Source of the DNA: JAIBBG01 sp043748015
GTDB taxonomy: Bacteria > Bacteroidota > Bacteroidia > Flavobacteriales_D > Sanyastnellaceae
DNA: 23,294 nucleotides
NCBI GenBank assembly: GCA_043748015.1
Contig: JAYTOA010000192.1
Coordinates: 1-23,294, forward strand
Direction of reading: 5' to 3'
Shown: one piece after another, positions 22,457 through 23,294 of the stretch
Position numbering within the stretch: the stretch's first letter is position 1
How the letters are laid out: each line of letters starts with the position of its first letter
Notes under the pieces: model-generated
Told to the model about the DNA's origin: nothing
The model's database searches: none
Seen by the model: the letters and a program-made list of their open reading frames with translations, nothing else
Made by a program: the position numbers and the translations under genes

Positions 22457-23294
22457 ATGAGTTGGTTTAAAAGAAAAATACAGGGTGTTACTACCAAAAG
22501 CAAAGAAAAGAAGGAAATCCCGGAAGGCCTTTGGTACAAATGTCCTGATTGTAAAAACGTAGTCACCTCTGATGAACACGCTGAAGTAAACTGGGTTTGC
22601 GTGAAGTGTGGTTACCACGAAAAAATCGGATCTCGTGAATATTTCAGCATTTTGTTTGATGAAAACGAGTATTCCGAAGTGGCAGCGAATCTCACCAGCG
22701 GTGACCCTTTGCAATTTGTCGATACAAAATCTTACAAAGACCGCATCAAAACGTCCATTGCCAAAACAGGTTTAAAGGACGCAATGAAAGTGGGCAAAGG
22801 AAAAATCGAAGGACATGATGCTGTAATCGCATGCATGGACTTCGCCTTTATTGGCGGCTCAATGGGTTCGGTTGTTGGCGAAAAATTTGCGAAGGGAGTG
22901 GATGAAGCTATCAAACAGAATTGCGCTTTCATCTGTATTTCAAAATCAGGTGGTGCCAGAATGATGGAGGCCGGATTTTCTTTGATGCAAATGGCGAAGA
23001 CTTCTGCAAAACTTACACAGCTTTCTGATGCCCAACTTCCATACATCTCATTTCTGACAGATCCTACAACCGGAGGTGTTACTGCTTCCTACGCCATGCT
23101 GGGCGATATCAATATCGCAGAGCCAAAAGCGCTTATCGGATTTGCAGGACCTCGCGTTGTGAAAGAAACAATTGGCAAAGATCTTCCTGAAGGTTTCCAG
23201 AGTTCAGAGTTTGTACTTGAGCATGGTTTCCTCGACTATATCGTGGAAAGAAAAGAGTTGAAAAACAAAATCGCAGCTAGCCTTAAATTTTTCA
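22457..23294 (+). CDS. accD: Acetyl-CoA carboxylase carboxyltransferase subunit beta (3' end cut by window)
   Basis: The frame runs 279 codons from the ATG at 22457 to the window end without a stop; AccD is usually 280-300 residues, so only a few residues are missing. The N-terminal zinc ribbon is complete: C29 and C32 in KCPDCK, C48 and C51 in CVKCGY. The carboxyltransferase core shows FIGGSMGSVVGEK, the SKSGGARMMEAGFSLMQMAK segment and the LTDPTTGGVTASYAMLGD segment, followed by IGFAGPRVVKETI. With AccA it transfers the carboxyl group from biotin to acetyl-CoA, making malonyl-CoA, the first committed step of fatty acid synthesis. Its promoter region shares the element found before the MBOAT acyltransferase operon. 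Confidence 0.96.
   Translation, partial: MSWFKRKIQGVTTKSKEKKEIPEGLWYKCPDCKNVVTSDEHAEVNWVCVKCGYHEKIGSREYFSILFDENEYSEVAANLTSGDPLQFVDTKSYKDRIKTSIAKTGLKDAMKVGKGKIEGHDAVIACMDFAFIGGSMGSVVGEKFAKGVDEAIKQNCAFICISKSGGARMMEAGFSLMQMAKTSAKLTQLSDAQLPYISFLTDPTTGGVTASYAMLGDINIAEPKALIGFAGPRVVKETIGKDLPEGFQSSEFVLEHGFLDYIVERKELKNKIAASLKFF

Overview
The window looks like a chromosomal segment of a Bacteroidota bacterium, probably a gliding or type IX secretion (T9SS) lineage related to Flavobacteriales or Chitinophagales. The evidence is a GldI-like FKBP lipoprotein, a protein with a T9SS type B C-terminal sorting domain, a DUF6702 protein, a DUF5117-type metalloprotease, moderate GC, little Shine-Dalgarno signal, and several matches to the Bacteroidota -7 promoter box TANNTTTG. 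No rRNA, tRNA, CRISPR array or transposase was found.

Layout. 1-4203 (minus): a large secreted Cys-rich repeat protein cut by the left edge, preceded by an exported zinc metalloprotease. 4365-5561 (plus): an orphan ParE/RelE-like small protein and a bestrophin channel. 5569-7320 (minus): an exported M14 carboxypeptidase. 7419-10743 (plus): YqgE/AlgH, then an MBOAT O-acyltransferase followed 1 base later by an SGNH-type partner, a likely envelope-polymer acylation pair. 10744-13735 is an accessory interval: a two-TM hypothetical gene inside 10-bp inverted repeats followed by a long imperfect palindrome, a tiny divergent ORF, a complete hipBA toxin-antitoxin operon with a palindromic operator, and two AT-rich repeats facing each other.

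13726-14913 (minus): a cluster-less endonuclease III and a DUF6702 protein. 14985-17464 (plus): an NrnA-like DHH phosphoesterase, GldI, and a second FKBP-like lipoprotein. 17519-18949: an outer-membrane beta-barrel-like protein. 19071-22246: a PlsC-like acyltransferase and a T9SS type B cargo protein. 22457-end: accD, cut by the right edge.

The most unusual signals are non-coding. A 112-126 bp intergenic element occurs upstream of both the MBOAT gene and accD. The 10.77-11.67 kb cassette has inverted-repeat boundaries and a hairpin tail. Three genes carry a -7-like box at the same distance, exactly 4 bases, from their ATG, suggesting leaderless transcripts. All promoter, RNA and mobility readings are inferences from sequence pattern.
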